Below, piece by piece: positions 12,009 to 21,812 of a stretch of DNA of 64,000 nucleotides (its first letter is position 1; the number at the start of each line of letters is the position of its first letter). The notes below the pieces were generated by a model. That model did no database searches, had not been told where the DNA came from, and saw only the letters and a list, made by a program, of their open reading frames with translations. The stretch lies in assembly GCA_024196135.1 (NCBI GenBank), contig JAMQCK010000009.1, positions 186,001-250,000 on the forward strand, in the 5' to 3' direction. The stretch is from Pleurotus ostreatus/Saccharomyces cerevisiae fusant. Its lineage: Eukaryota; Opisthokonta. A program made the translations under genes and the position numbers.

Positions 12009-14121
12009 TTAACGCGCCTTCTCCGCGGCGGCCAGCAAGCTCAGCCTCACGCTGGCCTGCGTTACGGTCGAGTTGGGGAACAGGACGAAGCTGTCATCGA
12101 TCTCGCACTGCGTGTCGTCGCCTTCCGGTAGCTGAATAGACTGCGTCAAATGCGCTCGCCTAGTGTACAAGCTGTAGACCGCTTACCGAGCCTGTAGTGA
12201 AATACTTGCGAATGATGTCGATAGTACAGCTCGACTTCTCCGCCAGCGACGTATGTCCGAGCCCGTCCTGCTTCACAAGAACGGCACTGTCGCCGAGCAG
12301 GTCGGCCATGAGTTGCGCGTTCTTGAACGGAGTGACTGGGTCCGCCTGGGGTCACAGACATCAGATAGTTCGCGACGTTCAGGTTTAGAACACACCGTGT
12401 TACCGATAATCAGCACCGGATTCTTGAGTTTGCTATCCCAAGGTCCCGTATAGCGTTCGACAGCGCGAGCAGGCCAGGCGAAGCAGGCGTTTTCAGCATC
12501 ACCCCAAACCGGTCCGAACAAAGGCGACACGGTCTCCGACGCGAAGACGATAGTATCGAAGCCGTCCCGCATCGTCATGTTACCTGCGTCGACGGCGTCG
12601 CCACACGATATCGCCTCATACGCATACGACGGTATCGAGCTCAAGTTAGGCTTGAGGAAAGAGAGCTCCGCAGCGATGCCGCCGGGCACGCTCTGATTGG
12701 CAGCGAGGGCGTCGAGCGCTATTCCCCAGTCGCGGATGATGCCGGCGACCGTGGCCCATGCGCTTGAAAGTACATGATGGAGTAGAGATTGGTGCGGGCT
12801 TGAGCGGACGTGAGGACTTCGCTCATGTCCGCGCCTGCCACCGTCAAGTCGTGGGCGAGCTGCAGGCATGTATCGATGAGTATGGGCTTGCGTCGGTGGA
12901 GGGGAGTTCGGCTCACGTCAAGCAAGTCTTGAACTCTCTTCTGAATGTCTGCAGCCGTGTCGTTGTCGTCCTGCACGAGCGCGCACCCTGCCTTTCCAGC
13001 CAGGGCGCAGCCGGCGGCAAAGCCGGCGAACGTCTCATCGCTCGATTCAAGCGCGTTGGGGTAGTACTGTACGCTATTCATGTGTCTTCATTAGGATAAC
13101 ACTTTCGACTCACCTGCGGGCTCGGTCTATCTGTATATAGGATGGGGTCTAGAGAGGTTATAAGTCCGTTCACACAAGAGTCAACGGACATACCCATGCA
13201 ACCGTCCAGGATAACACGTCCAACGCGTTCAGGGAACACTGGCATTTGGTCAGGCGGATGATTAGACAGAAAGATGAAGAGGCAGTACTGTTGACGAAGG
13301 TGAGGCCGAGCATCGTGCCGTATGAGATACCCCAGTAATTGATTTTTTGTACGCCGGGGTCGAAGTAGTCCGCGAGGGCCACAATGTCGCGCGCTGTAGC
13401 GGCCGTGCCAAGGTACTGGAGAGTCTCTCCGTTCTTGTTATCAGCGCAACGTTGGCCTTCGCCTGTGTATTTGGCCTCCATCTCGTCGACATGGGAGTAG
13501 AAGTCAGCGATTTGGTTGTCATCTCTGAGATAGCCTCTGATCTCTATCCCAGTCTGCTGAAGTGTGCCGTTGAAGTACTCGTAGTAGTCGGCGGCGGTAT
13601 CAAAACAAGCAGGGGGTCCTGGCTCCGTGTGCCCTTCCGATCCTCGCGGATCCCAGGAGACGATGTCGTAGTTGCCACCTGTCATGACGCTGACGTTCAG
13701 GCCGAAGCCAACGACGTACTCAATGCCTGAGCCTCCCGGACCGCCTGAAGTGCATCAGTAGGTGCTGACAGCTTCAAGAGCTTCGGAACATACCAGGATT
13801 GACGAAGAGAGTTCCCCAGCGCTCCCCAGAAGCGGGGCATCTAGCCACGGCTAGCTTTGCAGTACCCGCGGTCTCGTCGGCGTAGTCGAGGGGAACTTCA
13901 TAGTAACCGCATGTGATGTTCAGAGCGTCACCGATGTTGTACTGGGGGTCGAGTTCACTGCAGGAGAACCAGTCTATCTCCGCGTTACGCTGAAATGTGC
14001 GGTTAGCCAAAGAACCGCGTCCATGGATAGACAGACTTACAGTGCTCGCTGGAGCACCAAATACACCAAGCGCCCGCTCGACAACGACAGCTATCACGAA
14101 CAACCTCGACTTCGGTGCCAT
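12009..14121 (-). CDS. Secreted TAP-like serine alpha/beta-hydrolase, copy C
   Basis: ATG at 14121, TAA at 12009-12011. Signal peptide MAPKSRLFVIAVVVERALG, then an intron, then RNAEIDWFSCSELDPQYNIGD, NITCGYYEVPLDYADET, FVNPG, VSWDPRGSEGHTEPG and nucleophile WGISYGT. The cap region has extra acidic/basic exchange relative to copy B (YLRDDNQIADFYSHVDEM). The C-terminal domain has LKNPVLIIGN, a DPVTP-type Asp and GLGHTSL, where copies A, B and D have GFGHTSL. The last exon is best begun at CTACCGGAAGG, giving LPEGDDTQCEIDDSFV and ending AAAEKAR. An Ala/Lys-rich tail differs from the other copies. Two in-phase acceptors are possible at the last intron (12130-12140), changing three residues. No stop or frameshift found. 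Confidence 0.88.
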
Positions 14122-14523
14122 GATCTGCAGATGGCGAGAGGCTGGGTGGAGTCCGGGGAACGCGCCCCTGCGCCTTTATATCTCTCATCAGAGCTGCTGT
14201 TGAACGGACATCAGCCGCGCCAGCCTGTGATAGAACGGACACAACGACGTCTGGAGGCAGGGCAGCCCGTGAAGGAAGGCGATAGGATGGCAGATTAGCG
14301 CCCATCAGACGTTGCCTGCGCACTCACCTTTCCTGAGGGGCAGAAGATCAAAGCAGAGGCGCGCACTCTCGCCGCCATCTTCGGATGTAGAGTGTCACAA
14401 GGCCAGAGAGCTGTAGGGTGAGCGCGCCGACAACCAAGAGCCGACGTCGAATGCAGGCACTGTAGATCGCGAGTGCAGCTCGAACACCCGCGTACCTTGT
14501 GCCAAAGTCCGAGCTGTCGGGCC
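14122..14523. other. Intergenic upstream of hydrolase C
   Basis: Promoter region of copy C. Nothing else recognised before the left end of the MITE. Confidence 0.5.
14173..14180 (-). promoter_or_regulatory. TATA-like box of hydrolase C
   Basis: TATAAAGG on the minus strand, 52 nt upstream of the ATG at 14121. The octamer and the following CG match the box of copy D (ATATAAAGGCG). Confidence 0.65.
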
Positions 14524-14525
14524 TA

Positions 14526-15167
14526 CAGTTGGGGACAACCAAAGTCGACAATTTCAGGTACTTTGCCGGAAAACTTCGGACTTTGCAGAAAACGACGCCT
14601 TTCGATGAGGGGAGTAAGCTAAATAAATTTCAGACAGCACGGCTCTGCCGTTGGCCCACAAATCGCGATTTATTGGTCGAGGGGGCCCAAAATATTGGCC
14701 ACCCCTCATTTCTGCCCCTAAATTCAAGTAAAAATGGTTTTTGAGCGCCTTTCGCCCATGTCCTTCTGTTTACGCGGTCGAAAAGTGACCGGAGCAATGC
14801 CGAAAAGCGCTCAAAATAATAAAAGTGCGTGACGTTATGCGGGTCTGTCACACCATCGCTACAGTGATGGTAGCTGGGGATGGTCCGCACCTTGCTCGCG
14901 AGCTAGATTCCGCAAGCTGGCGCGACATGGGGATGGTCCATGCTCCACATCTACGAGGTTTTCTCACTTTGAGCGCTTCCGGCACTTGCCGAACGCCGTT
15001 GAAACTGGCCAAAAAATTGGCCACCCCCGAAAAGTGATCCTAAAATCGCGGAAAAATCGTTTTTGGGGCTTTTGAGCTCTTCTGAGTTCATTTCTGAGCT
15101 TAGATTCCCGTCGGATGAATTATTTTATGCTCCGACCCGTTTTGTCGACTTTGGTTGTCCCCAACTG
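14526..15167. mobile_element. MITE with 26-bp perfect terminal inverted repeats, Tc1/mariner-like
   Basis: The left end begins CAGTTGGGGACAACCAAAGT (14526) and its exact reverse complement ends at 15167; the arms match perfectly for 26 bp. Both ends are bordered by TA (14524-14525 and 15168-15169), the target duplication expected for Tc1/mariner/pogo elements, which commonly start CAGT. The 642-bp interior encodes no transposase and is AT-richer than its surroundings. It has two related subterminal blocks (about 14685-14757 and 15007-15078) that share TTGGCCACCCC, CCTAAA and GTTTTTG. It also holds a CGGCACTTGCCG palindrome at 14980-14991. The element lies 75 bp beyond the NUP84 stop codon. 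Perfect arms suggest recent mobilisation in trans by a transposase encoded elsewhere. Confidence 0.9.
14980..14991. repeat. Palindrome CGGCA-CT-TGCCG inside the MITE
   Basis: Third exact CGGCANNTGCCG site of the window, inside the MITE, which offers a way for the motif to spread. Confidence 0.7.
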
Positions 15168-15242
15168 TACCGCATACGCAGGCGGTGACTCAGAGTACAT
15201 CGTATAATTTCCATACCAGGGCATGATCATAGCAGGACATCA

Positions 15243-18029
15243 TCACATAACAACCCTAAAAGGATCCGACCCGCCGTTCTCCAGCCCGGCAATGGCCGCA
15301 TCACGCACCATCTTCAGGTAGTCGGACAATCTGCGACCCTCCTCGTTCACAAAGTCATCGTACACCTTGTACCGCGAGTCCGCAACGATGTTCGCGAGAG
15401 AGAGGGCGCGCTTGAGGTTGCTATGGTGAATGGTCAGAATATGTACGTGCAGATGCAGAGGTCACAGGACGTACCCTGGGACGTGTTGCCTCGACGAGAG
15501 CATGAGAGTGTGTATCCGCATTACGAGATCGGGGATGTAGGTTTGTCGGATGCGGATGAGCTCGCGGCGGCGCGCATCACCACCGGGTGCTTCCACATCT
15601 ACGACCAACCACTCCATGACCGTCAAGAGATGCACAACCTCCTCCCAGGCCTGGTCAAGGAGAGCCTACGCGAGAGGTAATCAATACTAAACAGGTACGT
15701 AGTCCGCAGATATCGCACCTTGTAGTCGGTCAACCACGCCTTGCGCGCATCCCGACCCATGTCAGGGGTTTCAAGCGCGGCAGCAGCGGCACATCGCTCA
15801 AGCAAGTCCCAGAGCTTCAAGAAGCGCATGTAGTGCATGTACTCCGTCGCGCGCTCTTCGGGTGTGCGGATGTTCGCGAGCTCTACAGGCAGTTGCTCCA
15901 TCAGTGAGCGCGCCAGGGCAATGCGTCCGCCAGCTGGTGAAATATGGTAAGTCAAGCGGCCAGTAAAGAGACTGATAAAAAAACGTACCAAGGAAGCGGC
16001 GCAGAATGAGATTGGCATGCTCAAGTGCGCTGGGGAACGTCGCATCCATGAACGTCGTCCACTCAATAGATCGCGCCAACAGGAGCTCCTCATCCGATGG
16101 CGGTGGCTGCGGGGCATTCAAAGGCGGCAGTGGTCCGCGCAGCGAGGGCAGCAGCTCAAGAGCGCGCCCGATAGTCTGCTCCGCCGTCGCAATCGCCACC
16201 CGCGCGATGTCCAGGCCATGCTCCTGCGCGCGATGCAGCGCCGCACGACGTTCGTTCCGGTCGGACGACAGCTCGAGCGAGACCAGGAACATCGCGTACC
16301 GCTCGACGGCGTTGTCGCCCAGCACGCTCGCGTAAAGCGCAATGAGATCACGCTCGCCGGCGTCCTGGGATCATGGAGTCAGCATATTACAGCATAGAGA
16401 CTTAAAAGCGACTGACTTCCAACACCCGCAAGTACGACTCGAAGATGACCTGCGCAGCGAGCGGCGGCACAGGCTCGTTCAGCTGCTTCAAAAAGAGGCA
16501 CAAGTGCGCGAAGAACCGGCAGATCACTGGATACTCGGCCATGAGCAGCGTCTCCGGTCGCTGCAGCTCTGCCGCAAACAGCTCGACCAGCTCACGCGTC
16601 CGGCCCTGAATGACCTTCAGCTGTGAGAAGTAGAACGGGTGCTGCGCGTCGGGGCCCTCCTCGACTTTGACGGTTTCGAGGCTTTTGAGCGCGAGGGCCA
16701 TTTCGCGTTCCCACTCCTGTTCTTCTTGGTCCTCTTCCTCTGGCGTTGGTATGTGGACGCCTTCCTCGGCTGCAAGGAGGCCACCTTCCCAGAATCCGCC
16801 TCCGAGCCGGTTGAGTTCGGTGCTGATCTTCTCTTCGAAGACAATGGCGACTTGGGTCCAGAGGTGGTCTTCCCAAGTCCGACAGGCCATCTTGAGGACG
16901 CCCGACGTTTGTGGTGATGGTGCGAGTGCGGCGAAGACGATGCGGTCGTAGTCCGCGATTCTTGTCTGCAAGTCACGTTCACAACGGCACCCAGGCAAAA
17001 TTGCAGTAAACTTACACTGAGCGCGGCACGCGTGCATGTCCTTTTCCACAGTCGGCGATTCCTATTGCCTTGCAAGACATCCCTCTCAATGTCTTCCTCG
17101 GCATCTTCAGGGTCGATCGCTATAACAAGTGTGAGCGCGAGAAGGGAGTGAATGTGAAGACGCGTACACAGTGCAGGCCATTCAAACAGGATGGAGCCAT
17201 TGATGCACGCCGCGCGCCATGGGTGGTGTGAGTCCCTACACAAGTCCGCGCCTTCACGCGTTCGTCCTGCACGAATGTATCGGTAAAGCGCTTGCGCAAG
17301 GGCCTTTTCATAGTTCTATATGGGTGTAAGTGATTCGCGCACGGCATGTCATTGCATCTCATCCACGCACCATGTCATCCGGATCCAGCGCCTTCTCATC
17401 CCTATGATGCGTCGCGTCCGGGTCCAGCGTCTGCACGCGCCACTCTGGCGGCGGCGCACCCATCCGCGCCGCCTGCGCCAACGCGTTCTTCGTCCCCCTC
17501 ATATACCCCGTTGTCGATTCTGGCCTGGGTGGTGGCGGTGCAAAATCCTGCACCCACTCGCGAATGACGACGAGTTCTCGCAGCATGGGGGAGGAGGCGA
17601 GGATGGCATTGACCACTGTCACCGTTGGCGTGTAGGGGTTCTCCGCAAGCAAAGCAGCTGCAGATGTGCGCGGGGGGTTGTCTTCGATGATGCGGCGCTC
17701 TCTGGAGGTGCAGGGATCAGGAATTAGTGGGGACATGGGGGAGTTGATCGGTAAACGCACGCGGTCAGTAATTGCAGTAGAGCCCATGTATTCCTCTCCA
17801 GTCGGAGAAGCTCGAGAGTGTGAGGGTCGGCTCCATGCTCTTCATACTCTTGTAGTCTTCTCAAATGTCAGAGGAATTCCTGCGCACAATTCAGCACACA
17901 CCTGTCGTCACATAACCTGCGAAGGCGTGACGCAAACCCAGTCTCGGGGTCCAGCAACTCCTCTGGATCGTCACTTCCCTGGCACACCGACAGAATATCC
18001 GCGTACGACGCGTAAAGGGACTCCGCCAT
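15243..18029 (-). CDS. NUP84: Nucleoporin NUP84/NUP107
   Basis: Multi-exon minus-strand gene, ATG at 18029 (MAESLYASYADILSVCQG), TGA at 15243-15245 (ending ENGGSDPFRVVM). It is a largely helical scaffold protein of the Y-shaped (Nup84/Nup107-160) subcomplex of the nuclear pore. Diagnostic segments in order: REWVQDFAPPPPRPESTTGY; NYEKALAQALYRYIRAGR and AACINGSILFEWPAL; the exon with WKRTCTRAAL; TRIADYDRIVFAALAP; and the C-terminal helices around DAGERDLIALYASVLGDNAVERYAMF and EHGLDIARVAIATAEQTI. Length and order fit fungal NUP84. Introns are short with normal borders. The end of the gene is only 75 bp from the MITE, so its 3' UTR or polyadenylation site may include MITE sequence. Confidence 0.9.
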
Positions 18030-19167
18030 GATTTTCACAAGACAAGACGCGTCAAACGCGACCGCGTCGATGATGGATAAAAGAAAGTACGAAATAGGAA
18101 ACCGAACCTGCGCTTGGACTCCGCTTTGTTCTCCTAATAGACTCTAAGCCCATTGTTCCTTTCTGAATCTCACCAAAACGGCTTCCAATAATTATAGCAT
18201 GTGTTATTCTCCCTCAGCGAAGGTCATGCGGTGGTATAAGTACTCGTACTATACAAGCAGAGCAGCGTAGGGTAACCTGAAAGAAGATCTATGCTTGTCA
18301 TGCGCCCATGACCATGTGCGGGTGTCCTGCTCCAACCCAAAAACCGAATGTATGTAAAAACAGCTCGACCGTCCGCATCGTTAACCAGACACGCACAGTG
18401 TTCCGGTGTTCCAGCGTACTAACTGATAAGAAAGCCATCCTGCGTGCAAAGGAGAGGAGTACCACACTGCCGCGACAAGGATACAGATCATCTCCAGGGC
18501 GAAGGACGTGTGTGTATGGCCGCCTACTTACTGTTATGTAGCAGGGGAGGACCATGCTCCCGGCGCGTGGGGAACCCGCAACGCGTCATGACGAGAGACT
18601 TTGCAACAGCAGCGCCAGCTGCTATACACCGACGCCCTCGATGCCCGTGGGCGGCGCGACGAGGTTCTTCTCACGAACCCGCGCATCGACGCAGAGGGCG
18701 CGAAGGTCGCCCTTGGTACCTGGCGCAAGATCGAGGCCCGCGGCTACGAAGGCAGATCTACATGGATGTCATTTGTCTGCCATACTCACCGGACTTCGCG
18801 ACTGACCTCCTGACAAGTGCACTGGCAGGCGAATATGACAAGGGCGTAACGCCCGATCGCGGAGTATGGCGCCAGAAGGGCGATGGGCGGACTGGCAGGC
18901 TACAGTTAACCTCGGCGATGATAGGCCATGAGACGAGGGCTCACGGAGAGGCGGTTCGGGACGGACGAGTTCGCCCGCGCATGGCGTTGTCAGACTCCTG
19001 CGCTGCATTAAACGGGGTCCTAATGCACCTGGACCACTGTCAGCCGTACTGCCTCGTCGCAGTTGGAATGCTATACGCACCCCCAGGCCCAAACGAGCTG
19101 CGGTTAAAGGTCGTGTCAGAGAACGCTATTGAGCGGCAGGCTGCGACCACCGTTAGTACCCGAATAG
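18030..19167. other. Intergenic: NUP84 promoter side and 3' flank of the next gene
   Basis: A long plus-strand open frame (18444-19334) crosses this region but overlaps the minus-strand gene and has shuffled, Arg-rich composition. A shorter in-frame stretch near 18592-18760 (TNPRIDAEGAKVALGTWRK) looks more protein-like but has no start or partner exons. I make no gene call. Confidence 0.4.
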
Positions 19168-20292
19168 TCAACAATAGCCAGAGCACGCACATTCCGTGTC
19201 GTCATCCATATCTGGTGAGCGCGGATAGGGGATCTCGAACTCAGTTGCGGCGCGCCAACGATTCCGTGCGCCGTCTGAAGGCGACGACATGGTGGACTCG
19301 ATGCTCGGGAGGTCGGGAATCTCGATCTGCCTGACTTCAGCCGTGCGCCTCCTCGCCTGCTTGCGCTCCCACTCCGCGAATGCGCGCTTCTTCTCATATT
19401 CCGTGAGCCCGCGCTCATTACTGATCTTCGCGTAACGACTGGGCGTGTCGTCGTCATCGTCCGCGTCGTTGCGCCGCGCAGGCGTATAATTATGCGTCTC
19501 GCCGCGCATGTACGCATCAAAGTCGCAAGGGGCCGGCTCAGGCACGGTCGCCATGCGTGTGCGCGCTTGACGTGCGCCGTGGCCGATGGCAGCAGGATTG
19601 ATCGCATCGCCAGGGCGCGGACTTTGCGGCGCCTCGCCTACTGGCGGCGCGCTGCGACTGCGCGTGGGACGATGGCGAGGGCGGAAGCCCGGCGGCGGGG
19701 GAGACAGCAACCCGGGGTCGTAGGAAGGGATCTTCTTCGGATGAGGCCGCGCCTTCGGGTACATGAGCGGGTCCTTGGGCTTCGCGGACGTGGGCGAGGG
19801 CAGCGGCGAGGAGAGGCGGAGCGCCTTCTTGTTCTTGGGGCTCGCGCTCGGCGTGCGCGGCGAGGCGTCAGGCTTGGTCGATGCGGACGAGGATGTACGG
19901 CCGCGCATCGCCGGCTTCTCGTCCGCGTCCGCGTCGGTGTCCTCCTCCGAGTCGAGCTCGCGCTCGAGCGTGACCATAATGCCCTTCCCGCTGCACCGGC
20001 GGCTGTCGATGCGTCCGCGCTCCTCAAGCCCGTCAAGGGTGCCCGCGGCCTTCTCCGTCGCTGCGTCATCCAGCCCGAGGTCGACCGCGCTCTTGGAACC
20101 GCGCGCGCTGTGGTGGTGGGTGCTACTGCTCTCCTGGTGGTGCTTCCCAAGCTCCGCGGCGCTCTTGCCGAAGCGCCCAAGGCCCAAGCCTAGGCTGCGG
20201 CGCTTGAGCGCGGTGATGAAGGGGGAGCTCGGGGCGGGCGCGCTGGGCGTCGGGAGCGGCATTGGCGAGACGAGCACGGTGAGGTCGGTCAT
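19168..20292 (-). CDS. Hypothetical low-complexity basic/Ser-Pro protein
   Basis: Single-exon open frame of about 374 codons, ATG at 20292 (MTDLTVLVSPMPLPTPSAPA); the frame is open further upstream but without an ATG. Residues ~1-60 include a basic segment (ALKRRSLGLGLGRFGKSAAE). The middle is Ser/Pro/Lys-rich (PSPTSAKPKDPL, KARPHPKKIPSYDPGLLSPP) and looks disordered, perhaps with nuclear-localisation-type clusters. The C-terminal third is more structured: FDAYMRGETHNYTP, RYAKISNERGLTEYEKKRAF followed by EWERKQARRRTAEV (a likely helix), then FEIPYPRSPDMDDDTE. I do not recognise the family; it resembles fungal hypothetical proteins with a conserved Tyr/Glu/Lys helix near the end. A regulatory or cytoskeletal linker is possible but not shown. 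Confidence 0.7.
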   Translation of the reverse strand: MTDLTVLVSPMPLPTPSAPAPSSPFITALKRRSLGLGLGRFGKSAAELGKHHQESSSTHHHSARGSKSAVDLGLDDAATEKAAGTLDGLEERGRIDSRRCSGKGIMVTLERELDSEEDTDADADEKPAMRGRTSSSASTKPDASPRTPSASPKNKKALRLSSPLPSPTSAKPKDPLMYPKARPHPKKIPSYDPGLLSPPPPGFRPRHRPTRSRSAPPVGEAPQSPRPGDAINPAAIGHGARQARTRMATVPEPAPCDFDAYMRGETHNYTPARRNDADDDDDTPSRYAKISNERGLTEYEKKRAFAEWERKQARRRTAEVRQIEIPDLPSIESTMSSPSDGARNRWRAATEFEIPYPRSPDMDDDTECACSGYC

Positions 20293-21385
20293 TGTCGTGG
20301 TGGTTCTAGTGGTTCTGAATAAAAGAGCATCGGCGGTAAGGAATGAATTAGGCGTCGCTGGTGGCGATGTCGTGGCGGTCGTTGCCGAGGCTGTAATGAT
20401 CGTCGGAGGGTCAGAAATGCCGGGAAACGTAGGAGAAGTATATTTGCGCACTATCAAAGTTGGTGTAGGTTAGAGAAAGCGAAAAGGAGGGCCTGACGGC
20501 GGGGAATATTGCTCGAAGATGATGGCTCCGGACAAGAATAATGATTGCCAAAAAGAGCAAGTCGAAAATCAGAAAACTTGCTGGACTGCACTTGGCTCCG
20601 CTATTTATTTACAATCGACGTTGCTGGGCGATTTCCGCGACCTGGCGCGTATAGATGAAGTCCCAAGAGGTCCAGAAACTGTGCAGATGACAGTTCGGGA
20701 AGACCGAGGAGTTTGCGCTAGAACAGAACGGGCGCAACCTTTGATTGGCATAGCAACGAAGATGCCTTTCGACTCAATAGACTTGATCAGCTGCTCTGCA
20801 GATGGATACCCATAAGCACGAAAGAGGACCGGAGTGAGCCTTGCGATGCACTCTTCCTGTTCGTACAGCAGCGTCGTATTTGAAGGAATTTGAAGGGAGG
20901 AGGTTCGCTCAAGAAGTCATGATCATGCTCGATACCGTCGCGTCCGTGAACGGACCACAACTGGGGTAAAATCTCTTTGCCTTGTCCTCATATATTATAC
21001 TTTGGAGGTAGCGATATGCGACGCGGGCTGACGTTCATTAGGGGGAACAGCGCAGCGCAAGGAAACCAAGAGCTTAAGACCAAACCTAGCAAGTGTCATT
21101 CCGCCCTACGCTGCCTGAACCTGCATGAAGGCGAACTTCAGCTAGCCCACAGACGTCTTGACTGTCTGAGCTGGATTGACCAGGATTACCACGGAACTCG
21201 ATCACTAACTCCAACACCCAAATCCGTGGTAATCCTGGTCAATCCGACGTCCGATCACCATTTGTTGCCTATTTGGGAAACAACACTTCACGTGCTGGCC
21301 ATAAAATGCACGTGGTTTTATGGGCACATCGCAGCCCGTCATCATCGAAAGCATTAACGCGCAGAATACTCGCCGGAGCGCACAG
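20293..21385. other. Intergenic up to the transposon
   Basis: No supported gene. Contains the perfect hairpin at 21173-21245 and ends at the left terminus of the Plavaka element. Confidence 0.5.
21173..21245. repeat. Perfect 23-bp inverted repeat with 27-nt loop
   Basis: Left arm 21173-21195 (starts GGATTGACCAGG) is the exact reverse complement of the right arm 21223-21245 (ends CCTGGTCAATCC). The loop is 21196-21222. No flanking duplication or coding frame explains it. It lies 141 bp outside the left end of the Plavaka element. It could be a tiny foldback element, a transcribed hairpin or a recombination scar. Confidence 0.85.
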
Positions 21386-21397
21386 CATCAGGAAAAG
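21386..21397 (+). repeat. Left terminal inverted repeat of the Plavaka element
   Basis: CATCAGGAAAAG, followed by an imperfect extension (GCCAAGTTG) that matches the right end in part. Confidence 0.85.
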
Positions 21398-21429
21398 GCC
21401 AAGTTGGGTAAAACGTCAAGATAAGCACG

Positions 21430-21630
21430 AAGCCACCCCTAGTCAGCCGACAAAAGCTGAGATTTGGGAGTAAGATCGCTCATACCGGGTAATATGGCTT
21501 ATTATGTGGCCTGGCCACAACTCGAAGCCGGAATAAGCCGCACACAGAGTATAGTAAGCTCAAAGTAAGCCAGACACAAGCCGCAAACAAGCCAGATGTG
21601 AGCCACAGGACGGCGGATGTAAGCCAAGCC
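21430..21630 (+). repeat. Left subterminal AAGCC array
   Basis: AAGCC occurs at 21430, 21525, 21535, 21567, 21578, 21589, 21621 and 21626 on the plus strand, most within GTAAGCC, ATAAGCC or ACAAGCC contexts. Clustered short subterminal repeats are the usual transposase binding sites of CACTA-like elements. Confidence 0.7.
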
Positions 21631-21812
21631 CTTCGACATTGATACATGCAAATAAGCGTAAACAAGGGTCCACAAATACGCATGCGTCGTCGACTGGAAA
21701 GCAGAGAACACACTTTGTTCAGATGGAGCACACAGTAGCCTCACGACGTATGAGAAACTAACAAATCAGTGCATTAGGACGAAGTAAGCTATATCATACG
21801 ACAACCCAAGAA

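Noticed and set aside
6676..14121. Hydrolase triplet considered as a secondary-metabolite cluster
   Set aside because: No synthase, P450, transporter or regulator gene is nearby; the three are simple paralogues.
18444..19334. 296-codon plus-strand open frame
   Set aside because: It overlaps the end of the minus-strand gene at 19168, has shuffled Arg/Ser-rich composition and no conserved motifs; length can arise from GC-rich antisense sequence.
19492..20473. Long plus-strand open frames opposite the hypothetical gene
   Set aside because: They mirror the GC-rich minus-strand coding sequence; the minus-strand reading has balanced composition and a helix-like ordered C-terminus.
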